Part shown: one piece after another, positions 16,819 to 25,732 of the stretch
Numbering within the stretch: the first letter of the stretch is position 1
Layout: every line of letters begins with the position of its first letter
Assembly (NCBI GenBank): GCA_900542985.1
Contig: UQPQ01000018.1
Location: 1 to 56,299, forward strand
Source of the DNA: an uncultured Bacteroides sp.
GTDB taxonomy: Bacteria; Bacteroidota; Bacteroidia; Bacteroidales; Bacteroidaceae
Length of the DNA: 56,299 nucleotides
Reading direction: 5' to 3'
Notes under the pieces: model-generated
Told to the model about the DNA's origin: nothing
Databases searched by the model: none
What the model saw: only the letters and a program-made list of their open reading frames with translations
Translations under genes and position numbers: made by a program

Positions 16819-17136
16819 ATGAGTAAGCTGGTTCTGTTTTGGAATTTTATTCGTCGGCATAAGTATGCGATAACCCTTGTTACTTTTGCGCTGATTATAG
16901 GTGTGCTTGATGAGGAAAACAGTTTGTTGCAACGTTTTTCTCATTGGCGGGAAATTAATAAGCTGAAATCTGAGATAACATTTTATCGCAATCAGTACGA
17001 ACGCGACAGCAAGCGTCTGAAGGAGATATCTTCAGATCCGGAAGCTTTGGAAAAGGTAGCTCGTGAGAAATATCTGATGAAAAAGCCCAATGAAGATATT
17101 TACATATTCGAGGAAGATTTGAACAAGAAACAATAA
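16819..17136 (+). CDS. Septum formation initiator family protein (DivIC/FtsB-like)
   Basis: A 105-residue bitopic membrane protein: a short cytoplasmic N-terminus, one membrane helix (about 15-32), then a coiled coil (about 38-78) with heptad hydrophobics. A C-terminal DPEALEKVAREKYLMKKPNEDIY-type stretch is the hallmark of the DivIC/FtsB family. It probably works in the FtsL/FtsQ-type complex that activates septal wall synthesis. The stop codon overlaps the next start by one base (TAATG), so the two are co-translated. Confidence 0.9.
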   Translation: MSKLVLFWNFIRRHKYAITLVTFALIIGVLDEENSLLQRFSHWREINKLKSEITFYRNQYERDSKRLKEISSDPEALEKVAREKYLMKKPNEDIYIFEEDLNKKQ

Positions 17137-17480
17137 TGAACAAATATTATACGGTTATTTCTGCTGTAGGAGCAGTGTTGTTGCTGATAGGAGCCATGTT
17201 GCAAATCACAAAACTGTTTTTTGCTCCTTATGTATATATAGTAGGTGCGGTGATGTTTGCCTATGTACAAGTTATGTCCGGATATGAAGGCCGTAACATT
17301 GTGATCCGCCGTTTGCGCCGTCAGCAAGTGATAGGAGCCATGCTGCTGGTTGTAGCCGGAGTGATGATGATTCTCTGGCACCGCAACGAGTGGGTGGCCT
17401 GTCTGAGTATAGCAGCCGTACTTGAACTGTATACCGCCTTCCGTATTCCGCAGGAAGAAGAGCGCGAAAAGAAACAATAA
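17136..17480 (+). CDS. Small four-helix membrane protein
   Basis: A 114-residue hydrophobic protein with four membrane segments (about 7-26, 29-47, 66-84 and 86-104) separated by basic loops, and a charged tail EEEREKKQ. I do not recognise a named domain. Its overlap with the DivIC-like gene suggests a role connected with division or the envelope, but that is inference from position only. Confidence 0.82.
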   Translation: MNKYYTVISAVGAVLLLIGAMLQITKLFFAPYVYIVGAVMFAYVQVMSGYEGRNIVIRRLRRQQVIGAMLLVVAGVMMILWHRNEWVACLSIAAVLELYTAFRIPQEEEREKKQ

Positions 17481-17622
17481 TATTTCCTCTATTTTGCAAT
17501 CTCTGTATTGCTATTCTTTTGCTTTATAATTTTTTTCTCTTCTAAACCGGTTTATTTTATTCCAAAAAGCCTGCGGAAAGCAAAAAAAAGGCTGATTATT
17601 GGATTGATATCCGTTTTTTTGC

Positions 17623-17630
17623 TACTTTTG
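17623..17630 (+). promoter_or_regulatory. -7 promoter element for the acyl-CoA carboxylase operon
   Basis: TACTTTTG matches TAnnTTTG. The implied leader is about 80 nt, longer than most in this window, and contains the short palindrome GTACTGTAC. No named riboswitch was recognised. Confidence 0.6.
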
Positions 17631-17715
17631 CACAGTTTTGGGCGGGGTGTGCCAATGCGTAAAGGTACTGTACGTCCGGAATAATTAATAGAAGATACTA
17701 ATTAAATCGTAAAGC

Positions 17716-19227
17716 ATGATACACAAAGTATTAATAGCTAATCGTGGTGAAATTGCTGTACGTGTGATGCGCTCTTGTCGTGAAATGGGCATTCGTACAG
17801 TGGCAGTGTTTTCCGAAGCCGACAGAACGGCTCGCCACGTACTTTATGCTGACGAAGCCTGTCTGATAGGTCCAGCAGCTTCTCGTGAAAGTTATCTGAA
17901 TATTGATAAGATTATCATGGCAGCCAAGCGTCATGGAGTAGATGCCATTCATCCCGGTTACGGCTTCTTGTCGGAAAATTCCGAATTTGCCCGTCGTTGC
18001 CGCGAAGAAGGTATTATCTTTATCGGTCCCGATCCTGAAACAATGGATGCAATGGGTGATAAGATTTCTGCCCGTAAGCACATGATTGCAGCTGGAGTTC
18101 CGGTTGTTCCGGGTACCGAAAAACCACTTCAAAGTGTAGAAGAAGCCATACGTATTTGTAACGAGATTGGTTATCCTGTCATGCTGAAAGCCTCTATGGG
18201 AGGTGGTGGTAAAGGTATGCGACTCATTCACAACGAAAGCGAAGTGGAAGAGGCTTACAATACTGCCCGTTCAGAATCAATGTCTTCTTTCGGTGACGAT
18301 ACCGTTTATCTGGAAAAATTCGTAGAAGAACCTCATCACATCGAGTTCCAGATTTTGGGAGACAATCATGGCAACGCTGTACATTTGTTCGAACGCGAAT
18401 GTTCTATTCAGCGTCGTAACCAGAAAATCGTAGAAGAAACTCCTTCTCCTTTTGTGACTCCCGAATTGCGTCAGAAAATGGGTGAAGCTGCTGTAGCAGC
18501 TGCCAAGGCTGTCAACTACAAGGGAGCTGGTACAATTGAGTTCCTGGTAGACAAACACCGCAATTTCTACTTCCTGGAAATGAATACCCGTTTGCAGGTA
18601 GAACATCCTATCACAGAAGAAGTAGTAGGTGTGGATTTGGTAAAGGAACAGCTTCGTATTGCCAACAATGAACCGTTGCACTTCAAGCAGGAAGACCTGA
18701 AACAGCGCGGACACGCTATCGAATGCCGTATCTGTGCAGAAGACTCTGAAAACAACTTCATGCCTTCTCCGGGTATCATCCGTCAGCTGATTGAACCGAA
18801 CGGTATCGGAGTACGTATCGACAGCTATGTATACGAAAGCTACGAAATTCCTATTTACTACGACCCGATGATCGGTAAGCTGATTGTATGGGCTACTACC
18901 CGTGAATTTGCTATCGAACGTATGCGTCGTGTGTTGTACGAATACAAGATTACAGGTCTGAAGACCAACATCGGTTATCTGCGTCATATTATGAATGTGC
19001 CCGATTTCGTAGAAGGACATTATAATACACTGTTCATCCCGAAACATCAGGATATGTTGCGCGAATGGGCCGGACAGAAAGAAGAGGAAACCGAAAACAT
19101 CGCCATGATTGCTGCGTATATCGACTACCTGATGAATCTGGAAGAAAACAACTCCGGCTCATCCGATAATCGTCCTATCAGCCGCTGGCGTGAGTTTGGC
19201 TTGAAAAAAGGAGTATTACGAATTTAA
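17716..19227 (+). CDS. accC: Acyl-CoA carboxylase biotin carboxylase subunit
   Basis: A 503-residue ATP-grasp enzyme that carboxylates biotin using ATP and bicarbonate. The start MIHKVLIANRGEIAVRV is the family signature. The ATP-binding glycine loop GGGGKGMR is near 162-169, and the catalytic segment FLEMNTRLQVEHPITEE is near 291-307. The length exceeds the usual 450 by a C-terminal extension with acidic, Gly/Ser-rich character. The gene is first in an operon with a biotin carrier and a carboxyltransferase, so the complex is more likely propionyl-CoA carboxylase-type than a stand-alone fatty-acid enzyme; substrate cannot be fixed from sequence here. Confidence 0.93.
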   Translation: MIHKVLIANRGEIAVRVMRSCREMGIRTVAVFSEADRTARHVLYADEACLIGPAASRESYLNIDKIIMAAKRHGVDAIHPGYGFLSENSEFARRCREEGIIFIGPDPETMDAMGDKISARKHMIAAGVPVVPGTEKPLQSVEEAIRICNEIGYPVMLKASMGGGGKGMRLIHNESEVEEAYNTARSESMSSFGDDTVYLEKFVEEPHHIEFQILGDNHGNAVHLFERECSIQRRNQKIVEETPSPFVTPELRQKMGEAAVAAAKAVNYKGAGTIEFLVDKHRNFYFLEMNTRLQVEHPITEEVVGVDLVKEQLRIANNEPLHFKQEDLKQRGHAIECRICAEDSENNFMPSPGIIRQLIEPNGIGVRIDSYVYESYEIPIYYDPMIGKLIVWATTREFAIERMRRVLYEYKITGLKTNIGYLRHIMNVPDFVEGHYNTLFIPKHQDMLREWAGQKEEETENIAMIAAYIDYLMNLEENNSGSSDNRPISRWREFGLKKGVLRI

Positions 19228-19348
19228 GTTTGTAAGTTTTTAAGTTTTTGAGTTTGTTTTCATCATTCGTACTATAACGGACTCAAAAGCTGGACAAACT
19301 CAGGAACTGCAAACTTAAAAGACTTATCAACTTAAAAACTCAAAAGAT
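19228..19348 (+). repeat. AAGTTTTTGAGTTTG-type inverted repeat spacer inside the carboxylase operon
   Basis: The 121-bp spacer between the carboxylase and carrier genes opens with tandem units of the form AAGTTTTTAAG/GAGTTTG (about 19228-19257) and closes with complementary units such as CTTAAAAACTCAAAAG (19330-19345). RNA could fold into one long stem. Similar units recur at the right edge of the window (56210-56299). Confidence 0.7.
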
Positions 19349-19867
19349 ATGGAAATACATATTGGTGATAGAATTGCCGATGTTACACTGGTTAGCAAGG
19401 AAGGTAACAAAGTGCAACTGACAATCGACGGTGTTCCTTACGATGTAGATATCGTAATGGCAGAAAACGGAAGTTGCTCTATTTTGCACGAAGGTAAATC
19501 GTACAATGCCGAACTGATCCGTAAGGAAGGCGGAAAAAGCTATACCGTCAATGCACATTACCAGTCGTACAACATCGATATCATTGACTCGCAGGCTAAA
19601 TATTTGCGCATGCGAAAAGGAGGTGAAGAGAAACAGCAGGACAAGATTGTTTCTCCAATGCCGGGTAAGGTAGTGAAGATTCCTGTAAAGGTGGGCGACC
19701 GTCTGCAGGCTGGCGACATTGTAGTGGTAATTGAAGCCATGAAGATGCAGAGTAACTACAAGGTAAACAGTGAGTGTGTGGTAAAGGAAATCCTGGTGAA
19801 CGAAGGAGACTCTGTAAACAGCAACCAGGTGATTATGACACTCGATGTAGTAAAAGAGGAGGAATAA
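19349..19867 (+). CDS. Biotin/lipoyl-binding carrier protein (biotin carboxyl carrier)
   Basis: A 172-residue carrier. The C-terminal biotinyl domain (about 98-170) contains the modification motif EAMKM with biotinylated Lys132, preceded by SPMPGKV and G-D motifs typical of acyl-CoA carboxylase and decarboxylase carriers. The N-terminal 90 residues form a beta-rich domain that probably docks to the carboxylase or transferase. The Pro/Ala-rich linker seen in decarboxylase gamma subunits is absent. It sits 4 bp before the carboxyltransferase gene. Confidence 0.92.
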   Translation: MEIHIGDRIADVTLVSKEGNKVQLTIDGVPYDVDIVMAENGSCSILHEGKSYNAELIRKEGGKSYTVNAHYQSYNIDIIDSQAKYLRMRKGGEEKQQDKIVSPMPGKVVKIPVKVGDRLQAGDIVVVIEAMKMQSNYKVNSECVVKEILVNEGDSVNSNQVIMTLDVVKEEE

Positions 19868-19871
19868 ACTT

Positions 19872-21404
19872 ATGACAACAGCAGAACAATATAAAAAATT
19901 CGAGGAGTTGGATAAACTGGCTTCTCAAGGTGGTGGAGTAGAACGTGTAGAAAGACAGCATGCCAACGGACACATGACTGCACGCGAACGTATCGACATG
20001 TTGCTCGATAAAGGTACATTCAATGAAATCGACAAGCTGGTTATCCACCAGTGTACAGATTTCGGTATGGACAAGAACCACATCCCTGGCGACGGTATCG
20101 TATGCGGATATGGTAAAATCGACGGCCGTCTGGTTTATGTATATGCATACGACTTCACTGTATACGGTGGTACATTGAGTGCTACCGGTGCCAAGAAAAT
20201 CGTAAAAGTACAGGAACTGGCTCTGAAAAACGGGGCTCCTGTCATTGCTTTGAACGACTCGGGTGGTGCACGTATTCAGGAAGGTGTAGGCAGTATCTCA
20301 GGATATGCTTCTATCTTCTACCAGAATACCATTGCTTCGGGTGTAATCCCTCAGATTTCTGCTATTCTGGGTCCTTGTGCAGGTGGAGCATGTTACTCTC
20401 CGGCTCTGACCGACTTTATCTTCATGGTGAAGGAAAAGAGCCACATGTTCATCACTGGTCCGGATGTAGTAAAAGCTGTGACACACGAAGAAGTTGACAA
20501 GGAAGAACTGGGTGGTGCGTATACACACAGCAGCAAGAGTGGGGTAACTCACTTCCTCTGCGATACTGAAGAAGAAACTTTGATGAGCATCCGTGAGCTG
20601 TTGAGCTTCCTTCCGTCAAACAACATGGAAGATGCACCGATGCAGACTTGCACCGATGACATCCGCCGCGCAGAAGAATCATTGATGACTGTGATTCCAG
20701 ACGATCCGAACATGCCTTATGATATCAAGAATATCATCGAACCGGTAGTCGACAATCACTATTTCTTCGAAGTAATGCCTCACTTTGCAAAGAACATTGT
20801 AGTAGGTTTTGCTCGTTTGGGCGGTCGTTCGGTAGGTATCGTTGCCAACCAGCCGGCTTATCTGGCAGGTGTGCTCGATATCGATGCTTCCGACAAGGCT
20901 TCTCGCTTCATCCGTTTCTGCGACTGCTTCAATATTCCTATCGTTACCTTCGAAGACGTACCGGGCTTCCTTCCGGGCTGTACACAGGAACACAACGGTA
21001 TCATCCGTCACGGTGCGAAGATTGTATACGCTTATGCAGAAGCTACTGTGCCTAAGATTACTGTGATCACCCGTAAGGCTTACGGTGGTGCATACATCGT
21101 AATGAACAGTAAACCTATCGGTTCGGATGTAAACTTCTCTTATCCTACTGCAGAAATCGCTGTAATGGGTGCCGACGGTGCTGTAAACATCCTGTACCGC
21201 AAGGCTACTCCGGAAGAAAAGGCAAAAGCTGTAGAAGAATACAAGGAAAAATTCTCGAATCCGTATCGTGCAGCAGAGCAGGGATACATCGATGAAATCA
21301 TCCTGCCGAAGGATACACGTTACAAGTTGATTCAGGCATTGGAAATGACTCAGAACAAGAGCCAGAGCAATCCTCCTAAGAAACATGGTAACATGCCGCT
21401 GTAA
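19872..21404 (+). CDS. Acyl-CoA carboxyltransferase beta subunit (PccB/MmdA type)
   Basis: A 510-residue crotonase-fold carboxyltransferase that moves CO2 from biotin to an acyl-CoA, or the reverse. Conserved pieces are the N-terminal RIDMLLDKGTF, the first oxyanion segment NDSGGARIQEGV near 120-131, GPCAGGACYSPA near 171-182, and the second half with GFLPGCTQEHNGIIRHGAK near 361-379. Length and motifs fit the propionyl-CoA carboxylase/methylmalonyl-CoA decarboxylase group. No membrane decarboxylase beta subunit follows, so an ATP-driven carboxylase is favoured; a link to succinate-propionate metabolism is plausible. Confidence 0.92.
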   Translation: MTTAEQYKKFEELDKLASQGGGVERVERQHANGHMTARERIDMLLDKGTFNEIDKLVIHQCTDFGMDKNHIPGDGIVCGYGKIDGRLVYVYAYDFTVYGGTLSATGAKKIVKVQELALKNGAPVIALNDSGGARIQEGVGSISGYASIFYQNTIASGVIPQISAILGPCAGGACYSPALTDFIFMVKEKSHMFITGPDVVKAVTHEEVDKEELGGAYTHSSKSGVTHFLCDTEEETLMSIRELLSFLPSNNMEDAPMQTCTDDIRRAEESLMTVIPDDPNMPYDIKNIIEPVVDNHYFFEVMPHFAKNIVVGFARLGGRSVGIVANQPAYLAGVLDIDASDKASRFIRFCDCFNIPIVTFEDVPGFLPGCTQEHNGIIRHGAKIVYAYAEATVPKITVITRKAYGGAYIVMNSKPIGSDVNFSYPTAEIAVMGADGAVNILYRKATPEEKAKAVEEYKEKFSNPYRAAEQGYIDEIILPKDTRYKLIQALEMTQNKSQSNPPKKHGNMPL

Positions 21405-21434
21405 TTGAAATAAGATTCAATACATATAATATAG

Positions 21435-21469
21435 AAAGCAGAAATACGTTGGGTATTTCTGCTTTTTTT
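21435..21469 (+). terminator. Terminator after the carboxylase operon
   Basis: A perfect 13-bp stem, AAAGCAGAAATAC (21435-21447) with GTATTTCTGCTTT (21453-21465), runs into seven T residues. Confidence 0.9.
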
Positions 21470-21557
21470 AGTTTATACAGGTATTTTCCCGGAAGTACAT
21501 TTTCTCCTTTGGGCTGAAATCGTTTTCCGTTGCCTGAGCCTTTCTTTAAGCATGCGA

Positions 21558-21643
21558 TTACGCGACTTGAATCGTGAGCTTACGATACTTGTATCGTAAG
21601 CGAATGGTATTAGTCACGTAAGCTCACGATTCAAGTCGCGTAA
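21558..21643. repeat. Palindromic intergenic element, copy A
   Basis: An 86-bp element with perfect 27-bp inverted arms (21558-21584 and 21617-21643) starting TTACGCGACTTGAATCG. Inside the left half is a nested palindrome, CTTACGATAC TT GTATCGTAAG. It shares the core GCGACTT-GTATCG with two other elements in the window. It lies between convergent transcripts. Confidence 0.85.
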
Positions 21644-21749
21644 ATTGGATGTAAAAATCAGCAGTTTTGTCCCGAAAACGACGACTGCGAATGTAACACG
21701 GAAAAGTGATTTTAAAGAGTAAAGAATTTTCAATATTTTATTAATCAGT

Positions 21750-21973
21750 GCCTTACGCTGAAAGATGAAAGATATGAAGCATGTTTTGTATAATGTTTCA
21801 AAATGTACACTAAAAACCCCACCTTTAAAGGTGGCTATTTTGTTGTCATTGCTGCAACATAGTAAAAATATCCTTCATATCTTTCATAAGGCAAAAACTA
21901 TATTGATTATCAAGGAATAACGCTGAAAGATTGCCCCGAAAACAATCTTTCATAACCTATCATAACCTATCAT
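21750..21973. repeat. Multi-hairpin element built from TGAAAGAT motifs
   Basis: Arms ATGAAAGATATGAAG (21765-21779) and its exact complement (21873-21887), extended by GCCTT/AAGGC, enclose about 93 bp. This interior holds the 16-bp palindrome CCACCTTTAAAGGTGG (21819-21834). A second hairpin, TGAAAGATTG with CAATCTTTCA (21924-21933/21943-21952), follows, then a direct repeat of CATAACCTAT (21951-21970). No reading frame is convincing. It resembles a miniature mobile element or a structured RNA; neither is proven. Confidence 0.6.
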
Positions 21974-22019
21974 GCTGCCCTCGCTCCTGTTTCATCGGAC
22001 AGGGCAGTACTTGCAGGAC

Positions 22020-23396
22020 TTACACTCTTGTAAGCTTCCCCTGCTTACGGATAGTCATCCAGTAAGCAGTGAGCACCAGTGTACCGGTCAGTATCCACGA
22101 TACGGGATAGACCAGCATCAGTATATCATATCCTCTCCATACCGGGCAAACTGCATATACCCAAACCATACGGAGCATGCAGGTACCGAAAACCGTGAGC
22201 AGGGCAGGAGTGAGCGATTTACCCATTCCACGCATCGAAGAACCGGCTATTTCGTAACTGCTGGCAAGGAACTGAAGAGCCAGTACCAGGTGCATGCGGA
22301 TGCTGCCGTAATGTTGTACTTCAGGCACGTTGGAGAAGAAACTCAGGAAGAATTCATCCTGCCAGGCAAAAAGCCAGTTGAAGGCAGCGCAGAAAGCTAC
22401 ACTGGAGGCCATACAAGTCCAGAAGATACGGCGTACGCGGTCCATTTTTCCGGCGCCGTAGTTTTGTGCAATAAAGCTGATGGCCGCTCCGTTGAATCCC
22501 TGTATGATGAAATAGCAGTAATACTCGAAGTTGAGGGCTGCAGAAGAGCCGGCAATGGCATCGGCACCGTAGGTGTTGATAGACGACTGTACTACTACAT
22601 TCGAGATGGAGAATATCATACCTTGCAGTCCGGCTGGTACTCCAATCCGCAGCATGCGGTTCAGCTCCGTCCAGTTGATTTTCATCTTGTCGAAATGCAG
22701 GCGGTAGGGTTCTTTCTCTTTTCGGAGCAGACGGATGATGAGGCTTGCACTGACCATGTTGGCCACTCCGGTAGCAATTGCCACTCCGGCTACCCCCATT
22801 CCGAAACCGATGACGAAAAGCAGGTTGAGCAACGTATTGACTATTCCCGCCATAACCAGAATGTAGAGCGGACGCCGGGTATCGCCCATACTGCGCAGAA
22901 TGGCGGCACCAAAGTTGAATACCATGATAAACGGCATTCCGAGGAAATAAATACGCAGATACATCACCGCATCGTCGAGCACATCGGGAGGAGTTCCCAT
23001 CCAGCTCAGAATCGGTCTTGCTACACTCACTCCCAGTATCAGCAGGAAAAATCCGCTGAGCACAGCTACAAGAGCCACTGTATTGATGGCATTGTGTATA
23101 CTTTTCTCGTCTTTCTGTCCGATGTGGTTGGAGATGATGGCACAGGCTCCCATCGAAATTCCTACAAACAGATTGATGAGCAGTCCGATGACCGGAGCAT
23201 TGCTTCCCACCGCTGCCAGTGCATTACTTCCTACAAAATGACCCACCACGGCCACGTCTACCGAGTTGAACAGTTCCTGCAACAGACTGCTGGCTGCCAT
23301 AGGCAGGGCAAATAGTAATATTTTCTTAAACAGCGGTCCGTTGAGCATGTCTATCTCGTTGCTTCGGGAGCGCTTTTCGCTTACGCTATTATCCAT
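22020..23396 (-). CDS. MATE family multidrug/cation antiporter
   Basis: A 458-residue inner-membrane protein with twelve predicted membrane helices in two related halves, as in MATE transporters that exchange Na+ or H+ for drugs or metabolites. Typical pieces are the N-terminal KKILLFALPMAASSLLQELFNSVD and the repeat-half equivalent MLRIGVPAGLQGMIFSISN. It is monocistronic, with an exact -7 element at 23425-23432. The substrate is unknown. The gene is divergent from a CAZyme pair, with no evident link. Confidence 0.92.
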   Translation of the reverse strand: MDNSVSEKRSRSNEIDMLNGPLFKKILLFALPMAASSLLQELFNSVDVAVVGHFVGSNALAAVGSNAPVIGLLINLFVGISMGACAIISNHIGQKDEKSIHNAINTVALVAVLSGFFLLILGVSVARPILSWMGTPPDVLDDAVMYLRIYFLGMPFIMVFNFGAAILRSMGDTRRPLYILVMAGIVNTLLNLLFVIGFGMGVAGVAIATGVANMVSASLIIRLLRKEKEPYRLHFDKMKINWTELNRMLRIGVPAGLQGMIFSISNVVVQSSINTYGADAIAGSSAALNFEYYCYFIIQGFNGAAISFIAQNYGAGKMDRVRRIFWTCMASSVAFCAAFNWLFAWQDEFFLSFFSNVPEVQHYGSIRMHLVLALQFLASSYEIAGSSMRGMGKSLTPALLTVFGTCMLRMVWVYAVCPVWRGYDILMLVYPVSWILTGTLVLTAYWMTIRKQGKLTRV

Positions 23397-23424
23397 ATAC
23401 CTTTATACCTTAAAAAAACGGATG

Positions 23425-23432
23425 CAAATTTA
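23425..23432 (-). promoter_or_regulatory. -7 promoter element for the MATE gene
   Basis: TAAATTTG on the minus strand matches TAnnTTTG, 29 bp before the start codon. Confidence 0.55.
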
Positions 23433-23703
23433 CATGTTTTTTTTATAGGCTGTTTTACAGAAGACTCGGTTGGTTTTCGTTTTTGATGTTTTTATACATT
23501 AAGCCGGGTTTTGGGGCCGGTATTCGCCACAGACAAGGGAAAATAGCTGTGTAGAGTGAAAAAGGAGTAAAAGATGAAGCAATAACAAGATAGTACAAGA
23601 AAAACGAGATATTTTATACTGTGCTTGTGATGAAATAGTCGTTTCTTTGCACTATCAAAGCACTGTGAAAAATAAATATGAATAAACACAATAAGTAATC
23701 AAT
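23433..23703. other. Divergent intergenic region, no gene seen
   Basis: About 270 bp between the MATE promoter and the CAZyme start. A near-consensus -7 box (TTTCTTTG, 23642-23649) overlaps a small stem, CTTTG-CACTAT-CAAAG, and may be the CAZyme promoter. No regulator gene or other structured RNA is recognised. Confidence 0.4.
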
Positions 23704-25725
23704 ATGAATAAAATCGGAAAGTTTTTTTTGACAGCTACCTTGGGTTGCCTGACTGCGTCAGCATGGGCTAATGAAGAAGATGATTTGAGAATCGTGCAGA
23801 AACAGATTCTTGAAAATCGGACCATCGATGAGGTGAACCGAATGGCTCATCAGATTGTTTCTTCCGGATTGAATGCCGGAGATGGATATGGGGAAGTGTG
23901 GATCAGAGACTTCAATACCTTTATTCAAGTGGCTATGGATGTATCTCCCGATTCTGTGGTGACACATGCCTTGAATACATTTTTCCATTTCCAGGGAAAA
24001 ACCGGTGATATCGTAGACGGATATATTGATATAAAGAAAGCTGAACTGGATAATGTGGGCGGCTATAAATACAGACTGGCAGATTCTTCTCCTCAGTATG
24101 CTGCTCATAAAAATACAGTAGAAACAGACCACGAAACATCGCTTATTCAGGCCGTGTATCAGTATGTAAAGAAGAGTGGTAATAAGGCTTATCTGAAGTC
24201 GGTTATCAACGGAAAGACTGTAGAACAGCGTCTGGAAGATGCGTTGAACTTCCTGATGACTGAGAAATTCAACAAGCAGTATGGACTGATTATCGGTGCT
24301 ACAACAGCCGACTGGGGGGATGTGCAGCCGGAACATGCATGGGGAGTAGAGATTGATGAGAATACTCATTTCTGCATTGATATCTACGACAATGCCATGC
24401 TGATTATCGCATTGAATAACCTGATGGAACTGACCGACGATCAGGCTAAGAAAGACAAGTATGCAGCTATCAAGGACGGTTTGTCTAAGAATATCCGCAA
24501 ACATTTGTGGGATAAGGAAAAAGGAAAATACATTCCTCATATTTACTTGAACGGATCGCCTTTCCCGGCTTCGTTCGATGAAAATCAGATTTATTATCAT
24601 GGAGGTACAGCGGTAGCTATTCTGGCAGGTCTTCATTCGAAAGAAGAAATTGCAGATGCAAACCGTAAGATGCTGGAAAATGTAAAGGCTGCCGGTGCAC
24701 AGACTATCGGCTTGACCATGTATCCGACTTATCCGGCAGGTGCGTTCCAGGGTGTGGGCATGTATCCGTACGGTTATCAGAACGGTGGTGACTGGACTTG
24801 GTTTGGTGCCCGTATGATTTGGGGACTGATTGAAAACGGATTTATCAAAGAAGCATATACAGAACTGGTGCCGATGCTGAACCGCGTGGTAGCAAACAAA
24901 GGATTCAACGAATGGTATACACAGTCGGGCGAGCCTAAGGGTTCGGGTACTTTCCGTGGCGAAGCCGGTGTATTGGTAAAGGCCATCGAAATGATGCGCG
25001 ACTGGGCTAAGAATTATCAGGCTGCTCCTGTGAAGAAAGAAGAAGGCAATAAGGTCTTGTTTACTTTCGGTCAGTCGAATTCTGCAAATCACGGACAGGG
25101 CTTGTACAAACCGCATAATAAGGTGTTGAACTATTTCGAAGGAATGACTTATCCGTCACAGGATCCGCTGATTGGTGCTACCGGCGAAGGCGGTAGTGTA
25201 TGGAATATCCTGGCCGATAAGATGATTGATGCGAAGATGGCTTCATCTGTAACACTGATTCCTATCGGTGTTGGTGGTGTGGAAATCTCTGCCTGGGCAG
25301 AAGGTGGCTTCCTGAACGGTAAACTGATTGAGACTATCGAACAGATGAAGAAACAGGGTATCGAACCCGACTACATCTTGTGGCATCAGGGAGAAAGCGA
25401 CAATATCGCCAATACTTCTACAGAAGATTATATCCGTATGTTTGAAAATATCCGTGAAGCATTCCGCTCTCGTGGCATCAACGCTCCTATCGTAGTGGCT
25501 GTAGCAAGCTATCATCCTAATTGTCTGGAAGAAGACAAAGGATGCAGCCGGGAAATCCGTGAAGCACAGATGCAGTTGGCTAAGAAATACAAGGATATTT
25601 ACTTAGGTCCTGATACAGATAAGTTGGATAAGGCTTACCAACGTGCCGATGGAGTTCATTTCTCTTCATTGGGTCAGCAGGAACATGCAGACGGTTGGCT
25701 GAAAGCGTTGAAAAATATAAAGTAA
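23704..25725 (+). CDS. Secreted six-hairpin glycosidase fused to an SGNH carbohydrate esterase
   Basis: A 673-residue protein with a signal peptide (about 1-22). Residues 25-440 form an (alpha/alpha)6-barrel type catalytic module: an aromatic/acid cluster VWIRDF (65-70), DWGD (203-206) and QNGGDWTWFGARM (359-371). Residues 449-673 form an SGNH hydrolase of the sialate-esterase/CE6-like kind: nucleophile S458 in FGQSNS, HQGESD at 561-566, and the D649/H652 pair in DGVHFSS. The pairing suggests removal of an acetyl group and a sugar from one substrate. The family number and sugar are not assigned. The next gene begins 7 bp after the stop. Confidence 0.85.
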   Translation: MNKIGKFFLTATLGCLTASAWANEEDDLRIVQKQILENRTIDEVNRMAHQIVSSGLNAGDGYGEVWIRDFNTFIQVAMDVSPDSVVTHALNTFFHFQGKTGDIVDGYIDIKKAELDNVGGYKYRLADSSPQYAAHKNTVETDHETSLIQAVYQYVKKSGNKAYLKSVINGKTVEQRLEDALNFLMTEKFNKQYGLIIGATTADWGDVQPEHAWGVEIDENTHFCIDIYDNAMLIIALNNLMELTDDQAKKDKYAAIKDGLSKNIRKHLWDKEKGKYIPHIYLNGSPFPASFDENQIYYHGGTAVAILAGLHSKEEIADANRKMLENVKAAGAQTIGLTMYPTYPAGAFQGVGMYPYGYQNGGDWTWFGARMIWGLIENGFIKEAYTELVPMLNRVVANKGFNEWYTQSGEPKGSGTFRGEAGVLVKAIEMMRDWAKNYQAAPVKKEEGNKVLFTFGQSNSANHGQGLYKPHNKVLNYFEGMTYPSQDPLIGATGEGGSVWNILADKMIDAKMASSVTLIPIGVGGVEISAWAEGGFLNGKLIETIEQMKKQGIEPDYILWHQGESDNIANTSTEDYIRMFENIREAFRSRGINAPIVVAVASYHPNCLEEDKGCSREIREAQMQLAKKYKDIYLGPDTDKLDKAYQRADGVHFSSLGQQEHADGWLKALKNIK

Positions 25726-25732
25726 CTTTATA

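Noticed and set aside
21972..23315. A 447-codon open frame on the plus strand opposite the MATE gene
   Set aside because: Composition is Gln/His/Ser-rich without hydrophobic or domain pattern, and it is the antisense frame of a clear MATE transporter.
23758..25116. A 452-codon open frame on the minus strand opposite the fusion glycosidase
   Set aside because: It has no domain features and the opposite strand shows a signal peptide and two complete enzyme modules.
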